Assembly (NCBI RefSeq): GCF_002946355.1
Contig: NZ_PKOZ01000003.1
Coordinates: 179,322 to 243,321, forward strand
DNA length: 64,000 nucleotides
From: Pradoshia eiseniae
Lineage (GTDB): Bacteria; Bacillota; Bacilli; Bacillales; Pradoshiaceae
Direction of reading: 5' to 3'
The notes under the pieces are model-generated. The model saw nothing but the letters and a program-made list of their open reading frames with translations. It was not told the DNA's origin and searched no databases. Position 1 is the first letter of the stretch; each line of letters starts with the position of its first letter. This document shows, in pieces, positions 8,515-18,011 of this stretch. The position numbers and the translations under genes were made by a program.

Positions 8515-9699
8515 TTATTTTATTAGATTCAATTGCTTGCCAGCTCGTTCAAAGGCACTTAATGCCTCCTCCAATTCCTCCTTGGTATGCTCAGCAGTCA
8601 CTATTGTACGAACCCTCGCCTTGCCCTTGGCAACCGTCGGAAAGACGATTCCTTGGGCAAATACACCATATTCCAATAACCGGTCAGATAACTCATAAGC
8701 TGCCTTATCTTCACCAACGAAAACGGGCGTGATAGGTGTCTTGCTCTCTCCAATATCAAAACCGAGGGATAAAAGCCCCTCCTTAAAGAATCTCGCATTC
8801 TCCCAAAGCTTTTCAATTAATTCAGGCTCACTTATCAGCACATCAATAGCGGCCATATTCGCCATTGTCACTGCAGGTGGATGCGATGTGCTGAAGAGGA
8901 ATGGACGCCCTTTATGAATCAAATAGTCTATTAAAGCCTGCGGACCTGCCACATATCCCCCAAGCACGCCAATTGCTTTACTTAATGTGCCAACCTGTAT
9001 ATGCACACGGCCATCGAGTCCGAAGTGATTGACGGTACCGCGTCCGTTTTTGCCTAATACACCTGAAGCATGCGCATCATCAACCATAACAAGGGCATCA
9101 TATTTCTCTGCCAGTTCTACGATAGCAGGAAGCGGGGCAATATTCCCATCCATCGAAAACACACCATCCGTCACAATCAAGCGCTTACGGTAGGATTGCG
9201 TTTCCTTTAATGCTGCTTCAAGGCTCTCCATATCCACATGGGTATATACTCGGCGAGCAGCCTTTGTCAGCCGAATTCCATCTATTATTGAAGCATGATT
9301 AAGCTCATCAGAAATAACGACATCCTTTTCCGTTAAAATGGCTGAAAGAACGCCCTGATTGGTCGTAAAACCGGATTGGAACACTAATGCCGCTTCTGTA
9401 TGCTTAAATTCCGCAAGCTTTCGTTCAAGCTCTGCATGCATCTTAAATGTTCCTGCAATGGTTCGCACAGACCCCGTCCCTACACCATATGACCGAATGG
9501 CCTCCATAGCCGCATCGCGCAGGCGAGGATGAGAGGTGAGCCCCAAATAATTATTAGACGATAATTGAATCACCGTTTTCCCTTCAATCTTCACCTTCGA
9601 GCCTTGCTCCGTATCTAGCGGCACGAGTGTTCGAAATACCCCATTTTCCTTCATCTCATCTAACTCAGCTTGTAAATACTCCAACCCTTTCAATCTCAT
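8515..9699 (-). CDS. kbl: Glycine C-acetyltransferase (2-amino-3-ketobutyrate CoA ligase)
   Basis: A 394-residue PLP enzyme of the alpha-oxoamine synthase family. Visible signatures are [34 protein letters not shown] and the PLP-lysine motif [17 protein letters not shown]. It cleaves 2-amino-3-ketobutyrate with CoA to glycine and acetyl-CoA, the second step of threonine catabolism. It lies 35 bases after tdh in the same operon. The first ATG (9699) overlaps a GAGGAGGA site too closely; a TTG two codons later (9693) has better spacing and may be the true start. Related synthases (BioF) share the fold, but the tdh neighbour settles the call. Confidence 0.95.
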   Translation of the reverse strand: MRLKGLEYLQAELDEMKENGVFRTLVPLDTEQGSKVKIEGKTVIQLSSNNYLGLTSHPRLRDAAMEAIRSYGVGTGSVRTIAGTFKMHAELERKLAEFKHTEAALVFQSGFTTNQGVLSAILTEKDVVISDELNHASIIDGIRLTKAARRVYTHVDMESLEAALKETQSYRKRLIVTDGVFSMDGNIAPLPAIVELAEKYDALVMVDDAHASGVLGKNGRGTVNHFGLDGRVHIQVGTLSKAIGVLGGYVAGPQALIDYLIHKGRPFLFSTSHPPAVTMANMAAIDVLISEPELIEKLWENARFFKEGLLSLGFDIGESKTPITPVFVGEDKAAYELSDRLLEYGVFAQGIVFPTVAKGKARVRTIVTAEHTKEELEEALSAFERAGKQLNLIK

Positions 9700-9734
9700 T
9701 CCTCCTCACAAATTAATGGTTCAATTCTATTAGC

Positions 9735-10784
9735 TTAAGGCAGTAAGACAACCTTGCCGCATTGGCCCTTGATCATTAAGTCAAACCCTTTCTCGAATTC
9801 CTCGAGAGGAAACTCGTGCGTTATGAGCTTTCCTGCATCAATCTGGCCTGATTTCAGCAAACGTGACACTTGCTGCCAGGTCTTAAACATTTGCCTCCCT
9901 GTAATCCCCTGGACGGTCAATCCCTTGAATACAATGTCATTGGTCAGATCAATGGAGACAGGTTTAACGGGAAGGCTTAATATGGACACCCTACCGCCAT
10001 TTGTCGCCATCTTGAACCCTTGATTGATTGCATCGGGATGACCGCTCATTTCACAAACAATATCGACACCAATATTGTCTGTCAAATCCTTCATGGTTTC
10101 GAGCACATCCTCTTTGGCAGAATTGATAACGGCATCCGCTCCCATGTCCTTGGCTAACCCCAATCTATATTCATTGACATCGAGCGCAATGACCTTTGAT
10201 GCTCCTGCAGCCTTTGCTACTCCAACCGCCATGATTCCGATTGGACCACACCCAATCACAGCAACCGTACGGCCGGCAATCTCTCCTGAGAGAACCGTAT
10301 GAACGGCATTACCCATCGGTTCCTGTATGGAAGCCATAGCGGCCGGCATATCTTTTGGGTTCACCCATATATTTCGGGCAGGAAGGGCAACGTATTCAGC
10401 AAAGCACCCTTGTGTATCGACCCCTATTATTTTTGTCTCTTGGCAAATATGGAACTGCCCCGTCATACATTGAGGACATCTACCACAGACGATATGTGTT
10501 TCTGCAGATACATGATCGCCTATATTGATACCTGTAACGGACGCACCAATCTTGACTATTTCTCCTGAAAATTCATGTCCGAAAGCATAAGGAGGATTCA
10601 CTCTGTTCTTTGCCCAGTCATCCCATGTATATATATGCACATCAGTCCCGCAAATGGAGGTGGCCATCACCTTAATAAGAACCTCATCCTCCTTAATGGT
10701 TGGTATATCAATCATGCTCAATTCAGCACCAAATCCCCTTTTAGCCTTTACTACCGCCTTCATTTTTCCGTCCAACTTCCCCAC
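9735..10784 (-). CDS. tdh: L-threonine 3-dehydrogenase
   Basis: A zinc-dependent medium-chain dehydrogenase of about 349 residues. The catalytic-zinc region SICGTDVHIYTWDDWA, the GHEFSGEIV motif, structural-zinc cysteines in CGRCPQCMTGQFHIC and the Rossmann motif AVIGCGPIGIMAV are all present. It oxidises threonine to 2-amino-3-ketobutyrate with NAD+, feeding kbl. Protein similarity to B. subtilis Tdh extends end to end (SICGTDVHIY, GVDTQGCFAEYV, FPLEEFEKGF). The start is uncertain: the frame opens with GTG at 10784, while an ATG at 10763 (MKAVVKAKRGFG) aligns with the start of the conserved region. A good SigmaA promoter lies just upstream. Confidence 0.96.
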   Translation of the reverse strand: MGKLDGKMKAVVKAKRGFGAELSMIDIPTIKEDEVLIKVMATSICGTDVHIYTWDDWAKNRVNPPYAFGHEFSGEIVKIGASVTGINIGDHVSAETHIVCGRCPQCMTGQFHICQETKIIGVDTQGCFAEYVALPARNIWVNPKDMPAAMASIQEPMGNAVHTVLSGEIAGRTVAVIGCGPIGIMAVGVAKAAGASKVIALDVNEYRLGLAKDMGADAVINSAKEDVLETMKDLTDNIGVDIVCEMSGHPDAINQGFKMATNGGRVSILSLPVKPVSIDLTNDIVFKGLTVQGITGRQMFKTWQQVSRLLKSGQIDAGKLITHEFPLEEFEKGFDLMIKGQCGKVVLLP

Positions 10785-10813
10785 ACCCTTTACTAGAACC
10801 TGAATATTACAAA

Positions 10814-10842
10814 ATTTTAGAATAGTTAATACCTTTTGTAAA
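10814..10842 (-). promoter_or_regulatory. SigmaA-type promoter for tdh-kbl
   Basis: On the minus strand TTTACA (10837-10842), a 17-nt spacer and TAAAAT (10814-10819), about 30-50 bases before the possible tdh starts. Confidence 0.65.
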
Positions 10843-10950
10843 TAGCGATTCCTTCTGGTAGAGACATCTGGCTTTTCTGCGGATATTTTTCTATTATAAT
10901 TTCATCCACTCCTCCTTCTTGCCTTTCTGATGCGATTAAAGAATGGCATA

Positions 10951-10993
10951 AGAAAAGGACAGATATGTTTTCACAAACATTTCTGCCCTTTTC
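10951..10993 (-). terminator. Intrinsic terminator after korAB
   Basis: A 16-bp stem with two mismatches (AAGGGCAGAAATGTTT with AAACATATCTGTCCTT) ends in a T-rich tract on the minus strand, just after the korB stop. Confidence 0.8.
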
Positions 10994-11000
10994 ATACTAC

Positions 11001-11867
11001 TTACATAAATTCCGCCGTTAACCGATCAAAATCATCCTGAGTTAATTCAAGATTTGCCGCAGCTAGCGGCTCTTCGGAGTACCCGGAGACTAATTCCTGA
11101 TAGGATGGCTGTTCCGTATTTTGATAGATCAAGCCTGTTACGAGCCCATCATGCTTCATAAGGGTTTGCATGGCCATTTCCTTGTTATTCGGATCATAGT
11201 CTTCAATCGTGCTTAGTTTCGTTAAGTTCTCCTTAAACCAATCGTACGTGTTGATTTTGTTATAGGTCACACAAGGACTGAACACATTAATTAAAGAGAA
11301 TCCCTTATGACGGATGCCTGCCTCTATCAGTGCCGTCAAGTCCTTTAGATCACTTGAGAAGCTTTGCGCCACGAATGTAGCCCCAACTGACAGCGCCATT
11401 TCCATCGGAGAGATAGCCTGCTCAATCGAACCTGAAGGGGTTGATTTCGTTTTAAAGCCAGCGGCTGAACGCGGAGAGGTTTGCCCCTTTGTCAATCCGT
11501 AAATTTGGTTATCCATGACAATATAGGTAATATCGATGTTCCGCCTGATGGCATGGACCGTGTGGCCCATCCCAATTGCAAATCCATCTCCGTCCCCGCC
11601 TGAGGCGAGAACCGTCAATTCCCGGTTTGCCATTTTGACCCCTTGTGCAATCGGCAGCGATCTTCCGTGAATGCTATGAAAACCATAGGATTGAATATAG
11701 CCTGATATACGGCCTGAACAGCCAATCCCGGAAATGACCGCTAGCTGGTCTGGTTCAAGGCCCACATTAGCTGCGGCCCTTTGGATGGATGCCTGAACAG
11801 AGAAATCTCCACAGCCAGGGCACCAGTTTGGTTTGACATTATTACGAAATTCTTTGAATGTAGCCAA
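11001..11867 (-). CDS. korB: 2-oxoacid:ferredoxin oxidoreductase, beta subunit
   Basis: A 288-residue thiamine-diphosphate subunit. The N-terminus carries NWCPGCGDFSVQ, with the two cysteines typical of the beta subunit. The TPP/Mg motif GDGDGFAIGMGH and the following NQIYGLTKGQTSP are conserved. With korA it oxidatively decarboxylates a 2-oxoacid, probably 2-oxoglutarate, to the acyl-CoA while reducing ferredoxin. The start is a TTG with an AAGGAG site, immediately after the korA stop, so the two are coupled. The substrate is not fixed by sequence alone: pyruvate and branched-chain oxoacid enzymes share these motifs. Confidence 0.93.
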   Translation of the reverse strand: MATFKEFRNNVKPNWCPGCGDFSVQASIQRAAANVGLEPDQLAVISGIGCSGRISGYIQSYGFHSIHGRSLPIAQGVKMANRELTVLASGGDGDGFAIGMGHTVHAIRRNIDITYIVMDNQIYGLTKGQTSPRSAAGFKTKSTPSGSIEQAISPMEMALSVGATFVAQSFSSDLKDLTALIEAGIRHKGFSLINVFSPCVTYNKINTYDWFKENLTKLSTIEDYDPNNKEMAMQTLMKHDGLVTGLIYQNTEQPSYQELVSGYSEEPLAAANLELTQDDFDRLTAEFM

Positions 11868-13604
11868 TTAAACCAGCTCCTTGCATGTAAAATACACTTC
11901 ATTCGGCAAAAACGGGTTGCCATCATATTTCAATATCTTCGTCAGCTTGTGAGCATGGCCAACATTCATCTTCATGAGATTAGCCAACTGGCCGGTTGCG
12001 TTATTCTCTATAACAACGACTCTCTTGGCCTTCTCTATATGCGGCAGCATCTCCGCACTCGGGAAGGGGTGAATCAGCCTGACATGCACATGATTAACCT
12101 TCACGCCATCAGCCTCAAGCCGCGTCATTACTTCCTCAATCACCCCTCTGGTGGAGTTAAAGCCTACGAGGAGAAGGTCTGCCTCTTCATGGGCAGCATT
12201 GATATGAAGGGGATTCTTGAAATTGACTGACTCAATCTTGCGCATCCTCTTATCCATTTGAGCGACCCGATTAGCCGCTACTTCTGAAGGCTTGCCCGTC
12301 TCATCATGCTCTACTCCTGTCACATGGTGAATGCCGTTCTTCATCCCCGGAATTGTCCTAGGCGATATGCCATCCTCAGTTACCTCATAACGCTTGAAAT
12401 AAGATTTGTCGGTAATCTCCGGCAATTCCTCCTGAACTAATTTTCCTCGTCTAACTTCCACCCTGCTGAAATCAAGCGGTTCGACCGTCTGCTTGCCCAG
12501 GGATAGCTGCAGATCGGATAAAACAATGACAGGGCATTGATACTCCTCTGCTAAGTTAAAAGCCTCCACAGTGTCATAAAAAGCCTCCTGCACCGTGCTT
12601 GGCGCCACGACAATCTTTGGAATCTCTCCATGCGTACCATAGATCATGGCCATTAAATCTGATTGTTCCTGTTTCGTCGGCATTCCAGTGGATGGTCCTC
12701 CCCTTTGGGTGTCAACAATAACAAGCGGTGTTTCCGTTATGCCGGATAAGCCGATTGCCTCCATCATGAGGGATAGTCCTGGACCGGCGGATGCCGTCAG
12801 GCTGCGGACTCCGGCATAGTTAGCGCCAATCGCCATCGTACAGGCGGCAATCTCATCCTCTGTTTGAATGACCGTTCCTCCATACTTCGGCAATTGTTTG
12901 ATTAGATATTCCATAATCTCAGAGGCCGGTGTGATTGGATAGGCAGCCATGAAACGCGCCCCGCCAGCAAGTGCACCCATAGCAATCGCATCATTTCCAA
13001 TCATAAATAAACGTTTTTGGCCGTCAGCCTCTGCTAATTGAAGGATACCAGCCTTATCGCCAAGCTTTTCAATCATATGGTCATAGCCAGCCTTGATGGC
13101 ATTCAGGTTCTTCTCCACGACCTGAGGTCCCTTACGGCCGAAGATTTCCTCCACCACTTCTGTGAAAACAGCTATGTCTAGTCCCATGACAGCACTAGAA
13201 GCCCCGATAGCAACCATATTCTTCATCAAGGATGTCCCAAGCTCTGTTGATATCTCTGTAAACGGAACAGCATATAATGGCGCATCCGCATCAGCAGGAG
13301 CAACCGGGCCAAATTTAGCATCCGCCAAAATAATGCCATTGCTATGTAATTCCTTGTAGTTCACATCAATTGTCTCTTGATCAAATGCAACCAGTACATC
13401 CAAATCATCCGCAATCGAACGTATTTCTTTCGTACTGACTCTTATCTTATTATTTGTATGACCGCCTTTAATTCGGGAAGAAAAATGACGGTATCCGTAT
13501 AAATAATAGCCTAGCCGATTTAATGCAATCGAAAAAATCTCACCTGTACTCTCAATTCCCTCGCCTTGCTGCCCTCCAACTTTCCATGAAAGTTGATCGA
13601 TCAT
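11868..13604 (-). CDS. korA: 2-oxoacid:ferredoxin oxidoreductase, fused gamma-alpha subunit
   Basis: A 578-residue protein with the gamma domain fused in front (about 1-185, opening WKVGGQQGEGIESTGEIF). The alpha domain follows (about 195-575: AMGALAGGARFMAAYPITPASEI, the conserved YPITPAS/T motif; then GLSLMMEAIGLSGITETPLV). This gamma-alpha fusion paired with a short beta subunit is the usual two-subunit aerobic form. It has no ferredoxin-like 4Fe-4S domain of its own. AGAAGGGGTG precedes the ATG. It is the first gene of the korAB operon, next to threonine and dipeptide catabolism genes. Confidence 0.94.
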   Translation of the reverse strand: MIDQLSWKVGGQQGEGIESTGEIFSIALNRLGYYLYGYRHFSSRIKGGHTNNKIRVSTKEIRSIADDLDVLVAFDQETIDVNYKELHSNGIILADAKFGPVAPADADAPLYAVPFTEISTELGTSLMKNMVAIGASSAVMGLDIAVFTEVVEEIFGRKGPQVVEKNLNAIKAGYDHMIEKLGDKAGILQLAEADGQKRLFMIGNDAIAMGALAGGARFMAAYPITPASEIMEYLIKQLPKYGGTVIQTEDEIAACTMAIGANYAGVRSLTASAGPGLSLMMEAIGLSGITETPLVIVDTQRGGPSTGMPTKQEQSDLMAMIYGTHGEIPKIVVAPSTVQEAFYDTVEAFNLAEEYQCPVIVLSDLQLSLGKQTVEPLDFSRVEVRRGKLVQEELPEITDKSYFKRYEVTEDGISPRTIPGMKNGIHHVTGVEHDETGKPSEVAANRVAQMDKRMRKIESVNFKNPLHINAAHEEADLLLVGFNSTRGVIEEVMTRLEADGVKVNHVHVRLIHPFPSAEMLPHIEKAKRVVVIENNATGQLANLMKMNVGHAHKLTKILKYDGNPFLPNEVYFTCKELV

Positions 13605-13641
13605 TTGCCCTACACCCCTTCTAGTCCCTCATAAATGCGTA

Positions 13642-13670
13642 TTTCTATCAAATAATGAATTTGCTGCCAA
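13642..13670 (-). promoter_or_regulatory. Candidate SigmaA promoter for korAB
   Basis: On the minus strand TTGGCA (13665-13670), a 17-nt spacer and TAGAAA (13642-13647), about 40 bases before korA. Confidence 0.42.
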
Positions 13671-13773
13671 ATCTAGTAAAAGAATCATCTAAACGTATTT
13701 AATATTAAGCGTACTCCCCGAAAAGCGCAACCCCTTTAAGGTAATTTGTCAAAAAATTATAAAAATAATCTTT

Positions 13774-14688
13774 TTAAAAGCGGGACGCGAAATTCTCATA
13801 TAAAAATCCGCAGACATCTTCTTCTCTATAATACTTAAGCAGCTCATTCACTAAGTTCTCATATGCTTCAACTTTGTCTAACCCAATAACAGTCTGCTCA
13901 ATCCCGTCAAAGTCAGAGCCAAAGCCCACATGCTCCTTACCTCCAAGGGAACAAATATGGTCCAGATGATGAATGACATCAGCTATAACAGCGCTCGTCC
14001 TTTTCGTAAGGAAGTCAGGAACAAATGTTATCCCTATTTGACCATCATGATGAATAAGTGCTTTGATTTGGTCATCAGTCAAATTCCTTGGATGCGCAAC
14101 GATGGATTGACAATTTGAATGAGAGGCGATCACCTTCTTATGCAGCTGGAGACAATCCCAAAATCCTGCCTCTGAGAGATGGGAGACATCACACCAGCAT
14201 CCTGCTCCATCTAAAAGAGTAACCGCCTCCTTCCCTAACCTTGTCAGCCCTCCCTGTCGCTCCTCCAGTGCTCCATCTGCAAGGGCATTCGCATGATTCC
14301 ATGTCAGTCCCACAGAGCTGACGCCAAGTCTCAGCAAGGTTCTGAGACGCAGCAGGTCCTGTTCAATACAATCACATCCCTCAAGCGCAAGGATTGCTCC
14401 AATCTCCCCCTTTTTCAAGGACGTAAGATCATCTTTATTTCTGATAAACCTCAAGCCTGCATCCTTGATAATTCTCTCAAAAAAAAGCTCCACCATTGTT
14501 AATGCGGCTTCAAATCGCATGGAAGGATGAATGGCTTCAGGTACATAAATGGCAAACATTTGCACCGAGACACCCGCCTTTGTCAATCCGGCCTTCGTGA
14601 CATGCAGCATAGGCCCGTCTATAAAATTTATGTTTGGTTCTAAGAGCATTTTCATGAGTACATCACAATGAGCATCAAATATTTTCAT
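13774..14688 (-). CDS. Membrane dipeptidase (peptidase M19, renal dipeptidase family)
   Basis: A 304-residue metal-dependent dipeptidase. Metal-binding residues are recognisable: FDAHCDVL (His7-x-Asp9), ILALEGCD (bridging Glu), VIASHSNCQSIVAHPRN (two His) and GFGSDFDGIEQT near the C-terminus. Members hydrolyse dipeptides, some with a D-residue. No signal peptide is visible, so it should be cytoplasmic despite the family name. GGGGGAAAA precedes the ATG. It sits between spoVS (after that gene's terminator) and korA. A role in peptide or amino-acid catabolism is inferred from the neighbourhood. Confidence 0.9.
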   Translation of the reverse strand: MKIFDAHCDVLMKMLLEPNINFIDGPMLHVTKAGLTKAGVSVQMFAIYVPEAIHPSMRFEAALTMVELFFERIIKDAGLRFIRNKDDLTSLKKGEIGAILALEGCDCIEQDLLRLRTLLRLGVSSVGLTWNHANALADGALEERQGGLTRLGKEAVTLLDGAGCWCDVSHLSEAGFWDCLQLHKKVIASHSNCQSIVAHPRNLTDDQIKALIHHDGQIGITFVPDFLTKRTSAVIADVIHHLDHICSLGGKEHVGFGSDFDGIEQTVIGLDKVEAYENLVNELLKYYREEDVCGFLYENFASRF

Positions 14689-14711
14689 CGTTTGTTTTCC
14701 CCCTAAACAGC

Positions 14712-14775
14712 ATAAAAAAGAGCATCCCCTTATGAAGTCGATATCATCATCCTATCACTTCATGAGTCCGCTCTA
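14712..14775 (-). terminator. Intrinsic terminator after spoVS
   Basis: A long imperfect hairpin (GAGC and ATGAAGT pairing with ACTTCAT and GCTC around an internal loop) ends in TTTTTT on the minus strand, eight bases after the spoVS stop. Confidence 0.75.
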
Positions 14776-14782
14776 CAATCGC

Positions 14783-15043
14783 TTATCGAGGCTCAATAAT
14801 TAATTTTATGGCTGTTCTTTCCTCGCCTTCAATCAGTATATCTGTAAATGCCGGAATACAAATCAAATCAACGCCACTTGGAGCAACAAATCCCCTTGCA
14901 ATCGCTACTGCCTTCACTGCCTGATTGAGCGCACCAGCACCAATAGCCTGGATTTCTGCTGCGCCCCTTTCACGCAATACACCTGCCAGTGCTCCGGCAA
15001 CGGAATTTGGATTCGATTTCGCTGATACTTTTAATATTTCCAT
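14783..15043 (-). CDS. spoVS: Stage V sporulation protein S
   Basis: An 86-residue small Alba-like protein, the usual family length, essentially invariant among spore formers (MEILKVSAKSNPNSVAGALAG, AIGAGALNQAVKAVAIARGF, IPAFTDILIEGEERTAIKL). In B. subtilis it affects progression of sporulation at the engulfment and coat stages, with a suggested nucleic-acid-binding role. GAGGGGGA precedes the ATG. It is bounded by terminators on both sides, so it is transcribed alone. B. subtilis uses SigmaH here; I did not find a convincing SigmaH promoter. Confidence 0.98.
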   Translation of the reverse strand: MEILKVSAKSNPNSVAGALAGVLRERGAAEIQAIGAGALNQAVKAVAIARGFVAPSGVDLICIPAFTDILIEGEERTAIKLIIEPR

Positions 15044-15137
15044 TTCTGGTCCCCCTCATCTTATTCCAATACATGTCCCCTGGTGAAATTGCATTTTCTG
15101 TTAACTATATTCAGATGAGGGATAAGTTATGCCATGC

Positions 15138-15165
15138 AAAAAGACCAGCCCGCAGGCTGGTCTTT
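15138..15165 (-). terminator. Intrinsic terminator after ymdB
   Basis: A perfect 11-bp stem (AAAGACCAGCC with GGCTGGTCTTT) with a 4-nt loop and a short T tract on the minus strand. Confidence 0.85.
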
Positions 15166-15174
15166 AGTTCCTCT

Positions 15175-15972
15175 TCAATAGAAGAACGGATGGTCTTCAT
15201 TAATTAAGATACGTTCTGTTTTGATGGCTTTTCCGGTTTTCGGGTCCAAATCGATAATGACACCGCTCAGGACAGTGCGTCCTTCTTTTGGCACTTCGAA
15301 TCTTACTGGCATGGACGTGAGGAATTTCTTGATGACAGCTTCCCTTTCCATCCCCAAAATACCATCATACGGACCAGTCATTCCGACATCAGACATATAG
15401 GCCGTACCATTTGGCAATATGCGATTATCGGCTGTTTGCACATGTGTATGGGTTCCGATTACAGCAGATACTCTTCCGTCTAAATACCATCCAAGCGCCT
15501 GCTTCTCGCTAGTCGCTTCTGCATGGACGTCAACAAAGATGAACGGCGTGCGTTTCGCCGCCTCCTCGACAAGCTTATCCGCTACTAAGAACGGGTCATC
15601 TAGCGGAGGCATGAATGTTCTTCCTTGAACACTGATAACGGCTAATTCATATTGGTTCATCTTCAAGAACTTCAAGCCCGCTCCCGGTGTTCCTTCCGGG
15701 AAATTACCAGGACGCACCAAATATTTCGCATCACCAATAAACTCAAAAATATCACGGTTATCCCACGAATGATTACCAAGAGTAATCATATTTGCCCCAT
15801 ACTCCAGTAATTCTTTATAGATTTTCTCAGTGATGCCGCGTCCTGCCGCAGCGTTCTCTCCGTTGATAATTACGAACTGGGGACGGTATTTATCCTTTAG
15901 TTTCCCCAAGTATTCCTTTACCATATTTCTTCCCGGCGAGCCAACAACATCACCGATAAATAATAGCCTCAT
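15175..15972 (-). CDS. ymdB: YmdB metallophosphoesterase
   Basis: A 265-residue calcineurin-like phosphoesterase. Metal-binding motifs are FIGDVVGSPGRN (residues 5-16), INGENAAAGRGI, TLGNHSWDNRDI, VDVHAEATSEK and GTHTHVQTADNRI. YmdB of B. subtilis hydrolyses 2',3'-cyclic nucleotides and influences biofilm gene expression. It lies directly after rny, as in other Bacillus, and the rny terminator separates them, so expression may be partly independent. The gene starts at an ATG with AAAGGAATT upstream. Confidence 0.97.
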   Translation of the reverse strand: MRLLFIGDVVGSPGRNMVKEYLGKLKDKYRPQFVIINGENAAAGRGITEKIYKELLEYGANMITLGNHSWDNRDIFEFIGDAKYLVRPGNFPEGTPGAGLKFLKMNQYELAVISVQGRTFMPPLDDPFLVADKLVEEAAKRTPFIFVDVHAEATSEKQALGWYLDGRVSAVIGTHTHVQTADNRILPNGTAYMSDVGMTGPYDGILGMEREAVIKKFLTSMPVRFEVPKEGRTVLSGVIIDLDPKTGKAIKTERILINEDHPFFY

Positions 15973-16053
15973 CTGATTTAATTCCTTTCATATGCCTCGG
16001 TTGTCCTTATTCTAGTGTGTCACATAAATAAGAACTGTGACCAGCAATCATTC

Positions 16054-16088
16054 AAAAAAATAAAGCGGTGAAAATCACCGCTTTATTT
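16054..16088 (-). terminator. Intrinsic terminator overlapping the rny stop codon
   Basis: A perfect 14-bp stem (AAATAAAGCGGTGA with TCACCGCTTTATTT) and a T run on the minus strand. The stem begins inside the rny stop codon region. Confidence 0.9.
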
Positions 16089-17642
16089 TGCATATTCAAC
16101 TGCTCTTGTTTCACGAATTACGGTTACCTTAATATGTCCAGGGTAATCCAGTTCATCCTCTATCCGTTTTCGGATATCCCTTGCCAAACGATGTGCCTCT
16201 AAATCATCAATGCTCTCTGGCTTGACGATAATCCGCACTTCACGGCCAGCTTGGATAGCGAATGATTTCTCTACACCCTCATAGGACTCAGAGATATCTT
16301 CGAGTTTCTCAAGACGGCGAATATAGTTTTCAAGCGTCTCGCTTCTTGCACCAGGACGTGCTGCTGACAACGCATCAGCCGCCGCAACAAGAATAGCAAT
16401 AATGGATTTTGGTTCGGTGTCTCCGTGATGGGAAGCAATACTATTGATTACAACAGGATGCTCCTTATACTTCGTCGCCAGCTCGACCCCAATTTCAACG
16501 TGACTTCCTTCTACTTCATGATCGATTGCTTTTCCGATATCATGAAGCAATCCAGCCCGTTTGGCCAAAGTAACATCCTGGCCAAGCTCCGCTGCCATCA
16601 AGCCGGAAAGGTACGCCACTTCCATTGAATGCTTAAGTACATTTTGACCATAGCTCGTACGGTAACGCAAACGGCCTAAAATTTTGATCAAATCTGGATG
16701 CAGGCCATGAACGCCGACTTCAAATGTAGTTTGTTCCCCAATCTCGCGGATATGCTCATCAACTTCTCTTCTAGCTTTATCCACCATTTCTTCAATTCGT
16801 GCTGGATGGATACGACCGTCTTGAACAAGCTTCTCAAGAGCTAATCTTGCTGTCTCGCGGCGAATTGGGTCGAAACCAGATAGAATGACGGCTTCAGGTG
16901 TATCATCGATGATCAAATCGATGCCTGTTAGCGTCTCGAGCGTCCGGATGTTTCGGCCCTCACGTCCAATAATTCGACCCTTCATCTCATCATTCGGCAG
17001 ATTGACGACCGATACCGTCGTTTCGGCTACATGGTCTGCAGCACAACGCTGAATGGCAAGTGACAAGATTTCACGCGCTTTTTTGTCCGCTTCTTCCTTC
17101 GCCCGGTTTTCACTCTCTTTTATCATGACTGCGATGTCATGTGAAAGATCCTTTTCCACCCGATCAAGGATAATGGATTTTGCTTCTTCTCTCGTTAGGC
17201 TGGAAATTCGTTCAAGTTCAGATTGCTGAGCTCGAATTATCTCATCCACTTTGCTTTCCATCTGTTCAATATGCTGTTGTCTTTGGTTTAGAGAATCTTC
17301 CTTTTTCTCAAGCACGGATTCACGCTTATCCTGTGAATCTGCTTTACGATCTAGATTCTCTTCTTTTTGTAGAATTCGGTTTTCCTGTCTCTGTAATTCA
17401 GCTCGTCTTTCACGAACCTCCTTTTCAGCATCAGTCCGAAGTTTATGAATTTCATCCTTTGCTTCCAAAAGGGATTCCTTCTTCAAGGCATCCGCTTCCC
17501 GCTTTGCGTCTTCAATAATTTTTTCAGCCGCATTTGTCGCTCCGGAAATTTTGGATTCTGCTATGGATTTTCTTAACAAATAGCCAACAACTGCACCAAC
17601 AATTAGGCCAAGCAAAATGGAGATGATAGTGATTGGATCCAT
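16083..17642 (-). CDS. rny: Ribonuclease Y
   Basis: A 519-residue endoribonuclease. An N-terminal membrane helix (about 5-25, [17 protein letters not shown]) is followed by a long charged coiled coil (about 30-200). Then come a KH domain ([19 protein letters not shown], about 215-265) and an HD domain with the catalytic pair in [12 protein letters not shown]. It initiates bulk mRNA decay at the membrane and is guided by the Ric complex, whose RicA subunit is encoded in this window. The frame opens with a TTG, but the ATG at 17642 has the better spacing from GAGGAGGT. A strong promoter is seen upstream. Confidence 0.98.
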   Translation of the reverse strand: MDPITIISILLGLIVGAVVGYLLRKSIAESKISGATNAAEKIIEDAKREADALKKESLLEAKDEIHKLRTDAEKEVRERRAELQRQENRILQKEENLDRKADSQDKRESVLEKKEDSLNQRQQHIEQMESKVDEIIRAQQSELERISSLTREEAKSIILDRVEKDLSHDIAVMIKESENRAKEEADKKAREILSLAIQRCAADHVAETTVSVVNLPNDEMKGRIIGREGRNIRTLETLTGIDLIIDDTPEAVILSGFDPIRRETARLALEKLVQDGRIHPARIEEMVDKARREVDEHIREIGEQTTFEVGVHGLHPDLIKILGRLRYRTSYGQNVLKHSMEVAYLSGLMAAELGQDVTLAKRAGLLHDIGKAIDHEVEGSHVEIGVELATKYKEHPVVINSIASHHGDTEPKSIIAILVAAADALSAARPGARSETLENYIRRLEKLEDISESYEGVEKSFAIQAGREVRIIVKPESIDDLEAHRLARDIRKRIEDELDYPGHIKVTVIRETRAVEYAK

Positions 17643-17776
17643 CAATACACCTCCTCTTGCTATAATTTTTTTTAATCTCTTTTACTACATTTTCACTCTT
17701 GCTTGTACATCATTTTTAAAATATACAGCATTATCAATTTCACGTATGTCTTTTAAAAAGAAATTAATACATTTCT

Positions 17777-17805
17777 ATTGTAAAGTTATGAAAATTTGTT
17801 GTCAA
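17777..17805 (-). promoter_or_regulatory. SigmaA promoter for rny
   Basis: On the minus strand TTGACA (17800-17805), a 17-nt spacer and TACAAT (17777-17782): a near-consensus pair about 135 bases before rny. The 17643-18011 intergenic stretch otherwise holds only the recA terminator and AT-rich DNA. The pbpX gene found here in B. subtilis is absent. Confidence 0.78.
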
Positions 17806-17954
17806 GAGCAAGTCAGAATGCGATTCGCGCTCATTTTTTGAAAATAAAGACAGTTTTCTAGACGCGCATCTCTATCCGTGAATTTTCCATCTCTTCAAAA
17901 TTATGAAATGCGCATTTTCCTAGTTTATCTGAAGAAAATTTGCTCAAATTATTT

Positions 17955-17998
17955 TAAGAATGAAGAAGAGGCACACCTAAAGAATAGGCTGCCTCTTC
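17955..17998 (-). terminator. Probable intrinsic terminator after recA
   Basis: A 9-bp stem GAAGAGGCA/TGCCTCTTC with a 16-nt loop. The T tract that follows on the minus strand is interrupted (TTCATTCTT), so efficiency is uncertain. Confidence 0.55.
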
Positions 17999-18011
17999 CT
18001 TATTTAATGTC

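Noticed and set aside
15044-15137. SigmaH promoter for spoVS
   Set aside because: Only poor matches with wrong spacing were found, so it was not listed.
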